The position numbers and the translations under genes were made by a program. Source: an uncultured Faecalibacterium sp. (lineage in GTDB: Bacteria; Bacillota; Clostridia; Oscillospirales; Ruminococcaceae). Taken from it: a DNA stretch of 6,799 nt. The notes below the pieces were generated by a model. That model was not told the DNA's origin. It worked only from the letters and a program-made list of their open reading frames with translations, and made no database searches. Positions within the stretch are counted from its first letter, which is position 1. Every line of letters starts with the position of its first letter. Positions 5,051 to 6,799 of the stretch are shown in pieces. The DNA lies in assembly GCA_900765105.1 (NCBI GenBank), contig CAAFQM010000363.1:1-6799 (forward strand), given 5' to 3'.

Positions 5051-5974
5051 GTGATCCTCTTGGCTGCAAAGACGGCAATGAAAGAGCCCAAACGCAGCAG
5101 TGCGCTGGTACGGCGCGAAACCTTCGCCTCCTACTGCTTCCTGCTGCCCAGCCTGATCTTCTTTCTGGGCTTCGTCATCTACCCCATGATCCTCTGCGTG
5201 GTGACCAGCTTCTTTGACTCCACCATGAACCGCGCGGATATCTTTGTGGGGATGGCAAACTACAAGACCCTGTTTGCCGACCCCATCTTCCTTGGTGCAT
5301 TAAAGAACACCTTCGTCATCGTTATCGTGTCGGTGCCCATCACCTGCATCTTCTCGCTGTGGGTGTCCTCCGCCATCGTAGACCTGCCGGAGTGGGCCAC
5401 CAGCCTTTTCCGCTGCGTGTTCTACCTGCCCGTGGTCACCGGCTCGGTCGCTGTTACCGTGGTGTGGAAGTGGATGTACAACAACTACTACGGCATCTTC
5501 AACTATCTGGGCAAGAGCCTTGGTATTCTGGACAAGAATATCAACTGGCTGGGTGACGAGCGGTTCGCACTGGGCTGTATCATCCTGATTTTGCTCACTA
5601 CCTCTGTGGGTCAGCCCATCGTGCTGTACGTTTCGGCACTGGGCAACGTGGATCAGTCCATCGTGGAGGCTGCCGAGGTGGACGGCGCGACCGACTTCCA
5701 GTGCTTCTGGAAGATCAAGTGGCCGGCCATTATGCCCACCACCCTGTACATTCTGGTCATCACCACCATCAACTCCTTCCAGTGCTTTGCACTGATCCAG
5801 CTGCTGACCTCCGGCGGCCCCAACCACAAGACCGATACCATTATGTACTACATCTACTACACCGCCTTCAAGCAGTACAAGTACGGCTACGGCAACGCCA
5901 TGGGCGTGGTGCTGGCGGTGATCATCGCCATTCTGTCTGCTGTCCAGTTCAAGCTGGGCAACAAGGATAATTAA
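5051..5974 (+). CDS. Sugar ABC transporter permease (MalF/UgpA type)
   Basis: This is the first of two membrane subunits of the CUT1 sugar importer (binding-protein-dependent transport inner membrane component). About six helices can be placed near 28-54, 85-110, 118-140, 172-192, 231-252 and 284-302. The cytoplasmic EAA loop that docks on the ATPase is clear: EAAEVDGA (206-213), with the usual LP replaced by WP at 224-225. TSGGPNHKTDTIMYYIY (253-269) is typical of the MalF/UgpA side. Length (~300) is normal. The start is uncertain: GTG at 5051 has AAAGG only four bases upstream, TTG at 5060 is possible, and ATG at 5078 (product of 298 residues, MKEPKRSS) has no clear ribosome binding site. 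The gene ends at a TAA that overlaps the next gene's ribosome binding site, so the two permeases are translated in close succession. Confidence 0.92.
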   Translation: MILLAAKTAMKEPKRSSALVRRETFASYCFLLPSLIFFLGFVIYPMILCVVTSFFDSTMNRADIFVGMANYKTLFADPIFLGALKNTFVIVIVSVPITCIFSLWVSSAIVDLPEWATSLFRCVFYLPVVTGSVAVTVVWKWMYNNYYGIFNYLGKSLGILDKNINWLGDERFALGCIILILLTTSVGQPIVLYVSALGNVDQSIVEAAEVDGATDFQCFWKIKWPAIMPTTLYILVITTINSFQCFALIQLLTSGGPNHKTDTIMYYIYYTAFKQYKYGYGNAMGVVLAVIIAILSAVQFKLGNKDN

Positions 5975-5988
5975 GGAGGTGCGGAACA

Positions 5989-6799
5989 ATGCGTGCAACT
6001 GCTGCAAAAAAGCAAAAACCGTTGGAGCGCCATCCCAGTAAACTGAAAAAGATGAGCGCCTACGCCATTCTGGCGATCATCCTCATCAGCATCATGGCGG
6101 TGCTGTTCGCCTTCCCGCTGTACTGGATCATCACCGGCTCCTTCAAGACCGGTGCCGCTATCAACGCCACTACCCCCGAGTGGTGGCCCAGCCAGTGGGT
6201 GCTGACCAACTACCAGAAGCTGTTTGCCGGCAAGCGTGCTCCGCTGTGGCAGCTGGCTGTGCCCTTCGGCTCCAAGTTCAGCGCCAACGGCGAGCCCGTC
6301 TACTTCTCGGTAGGCCCCATGGCTCCCGCCGCCATCCGCTGGATGATCAACACCGTGTTCATGGCCGTTATGTCCATGATCCTTACCTGCCTGACCGCCG
6401 CCATGGCCGGTTATGCGCTGGCCAAAAAGCGCTTTGTGGGCCGCAAGCTGCTGTTCACCCTCATCGTCTGCGCTATGGCACTGCCCAAGCAGGTCATCCT
6501 GATCCCCCTGCTGCGGGAGATGAGCGCACTGAACCTGTACAATACCATCTGGGCGGTCATCTTCCCCATTGTGGGCTGGCCGTTCGGCGTGTTCCTGATG
6601 AAGCAGTTCAGTGAGGGCATCCCCACAGAAATGCTGGAAGCTGCCCGCATCGACGGCGCCAGCGAGGCACGCACCTTTGTCAAGATCGTGCTGCCCATGG
6701 TCAAGCCCGGTATCGGCGCACTGGCCATCTTTACCTTCATCAACAGCTGGAACGATTACTTCATGCAGTTGATCATGCTGTCCAGCACCAGCAACCTGA
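5989..6799 (+). CDS. Sugar ABC transporter permease (MalG/UgpE type), 3' end missing
   Basis: The second CUT1 membrane subunit runs off the right edge with 270 residues visible; the family usually needs about 25-30 more. The start is clear: AAGGAGG (5973-5979) overlaps the stop codon of the first permease and lies nine bases before ATG 5989. A basic N-terminus (KKQKPLERHPSKLKK) precedes the first helix (24-48), then YWIITGSFKTG, typical of MalG-like proteins. The EAA loop reads EAARIDGASEARTF (217-230) with LP at 235-236, and FINSWNDYF (250-258) is the usual late motif. Unusually, ~43 residues separate NYQ (74) from RWMINT (117), where MalG-like proteins commonly have about 13-15; the extra segment is extracytoplasmic. 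The protein would pair with the first permease and an ATPase not encoded in the window. Confidence 0.92.
   Translation, partial: MRATAAKKQKPLERHPSKLKKMSAYAILAIILISIMAVLFAFPLYWIITGSFKTGAAINATTPEWWPSQWVLTNYQKLFAGKRAPLWQLAVPFGSKFSANGEPVYFSVGPMAPAAIRWMINTVFMAVMSMILTCLTAAMAGYALAKKRFVGRKLLFTLIVCAMALPKQVILIPLLREMSALNLYNTIWAVIFPIVGWPFGVFLMKQFSEGIPTEMLEAARIDGASEARTFVKIVLPMVKPGIGALAIFTFINSWNDYFMQLIMLSSTSNL

Noticed and set aside
5300..6007. 235-residue minus-strand open frame opposite the first permease
   Set aside because: Its composition (His, Gln, Val, Gly, Asp) mirrors the opposite strand of membrane-protein codons, and the plus-strand permease has clear family motifs.
6180..6614. Plus-strand 144-residue frame within the second permease
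   Set aside because: It is out of frame with the permease that starts at 5989, which carries the EAA loop and other family motifs throughout this stretch.

Overview
The window looks like chromosomal DNA of a GC-rich Gram-positive gut anaerobe of the Oscillospiraceae (Ruminococcaceae), most like Faecalibacterium or a close relative. This is inferred from CTG/GCC/ACC-rich codon use, AT-rich control regions between GC-rich genes, a substrate-binding lipoprotein with a Ser/Ala/Thr linker, and a MurR/RpiR regulator next to a CUT1 sugar ABC transporter. No database search was possible, so the genus is an impression.

Left part (1-2260). The first ~140 bases carry no gene I can assign. A strong stem-loop with a T-tract (142-182) closes the minus-strand gene hemW (221-1303), a radical SAM heme chaperone. 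hemW is divergent from a plus-strand gene for a seven-helix Bax inhibitor-1/YccA family membrane protein (1412-2116). Their 108-bp gap holds two face-to-face promoters that appear to share one palindromic -10 element (AGTATACT). Two stem-loops (2147-2184 and 2199-2223) separate the convergent Bax inhibitor-1 and rpiR-type genes.

Right part (2261-6799). A MurR/RpiR regulator (2261-3106, minus) is divergent from a sugar-transport operon (plus): substrate-binding lipoprotein (3592-4947), first permease (5051-5974) and second permease (5989 to the window edge, incomplete). The long AT-rich gap between regulator and operon is the most informative part of the window. It holds three 15-bp inverted repeats of the form TGAAA-N5-TTTCA (third copy 14/15), the kind of site expected for an RpiR dimer. 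The third lies inside a near-consensus promoter, filling the spacer between TAGACA and TATAAT. This architecture also shows that the upstream ATG at 3472 cannot be the start of the binding protein; the start at 3592, with its own ribosome binding site and signal peptide, is correct. A stem-loop between the binding-protein and permease genes probably keeps permease expression below that of the binding protein.

How it fits together: the RpiR protein probably senses a phosphorylated sugar or amino-sugar intermediate through its SIS domain and controls the transporter through these operators. The substrate cannot be read from the sequence. Sialic acid or another amino sugar is a reasonable guess from the regulator class. 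No ATPase or catabolic enzyme lies inside the window; they may lie past the right edge or, for the ATPase, elsewhere in the genome. I found no mobile element, CRISPR array, RNA gene or clearly unprecedented system.
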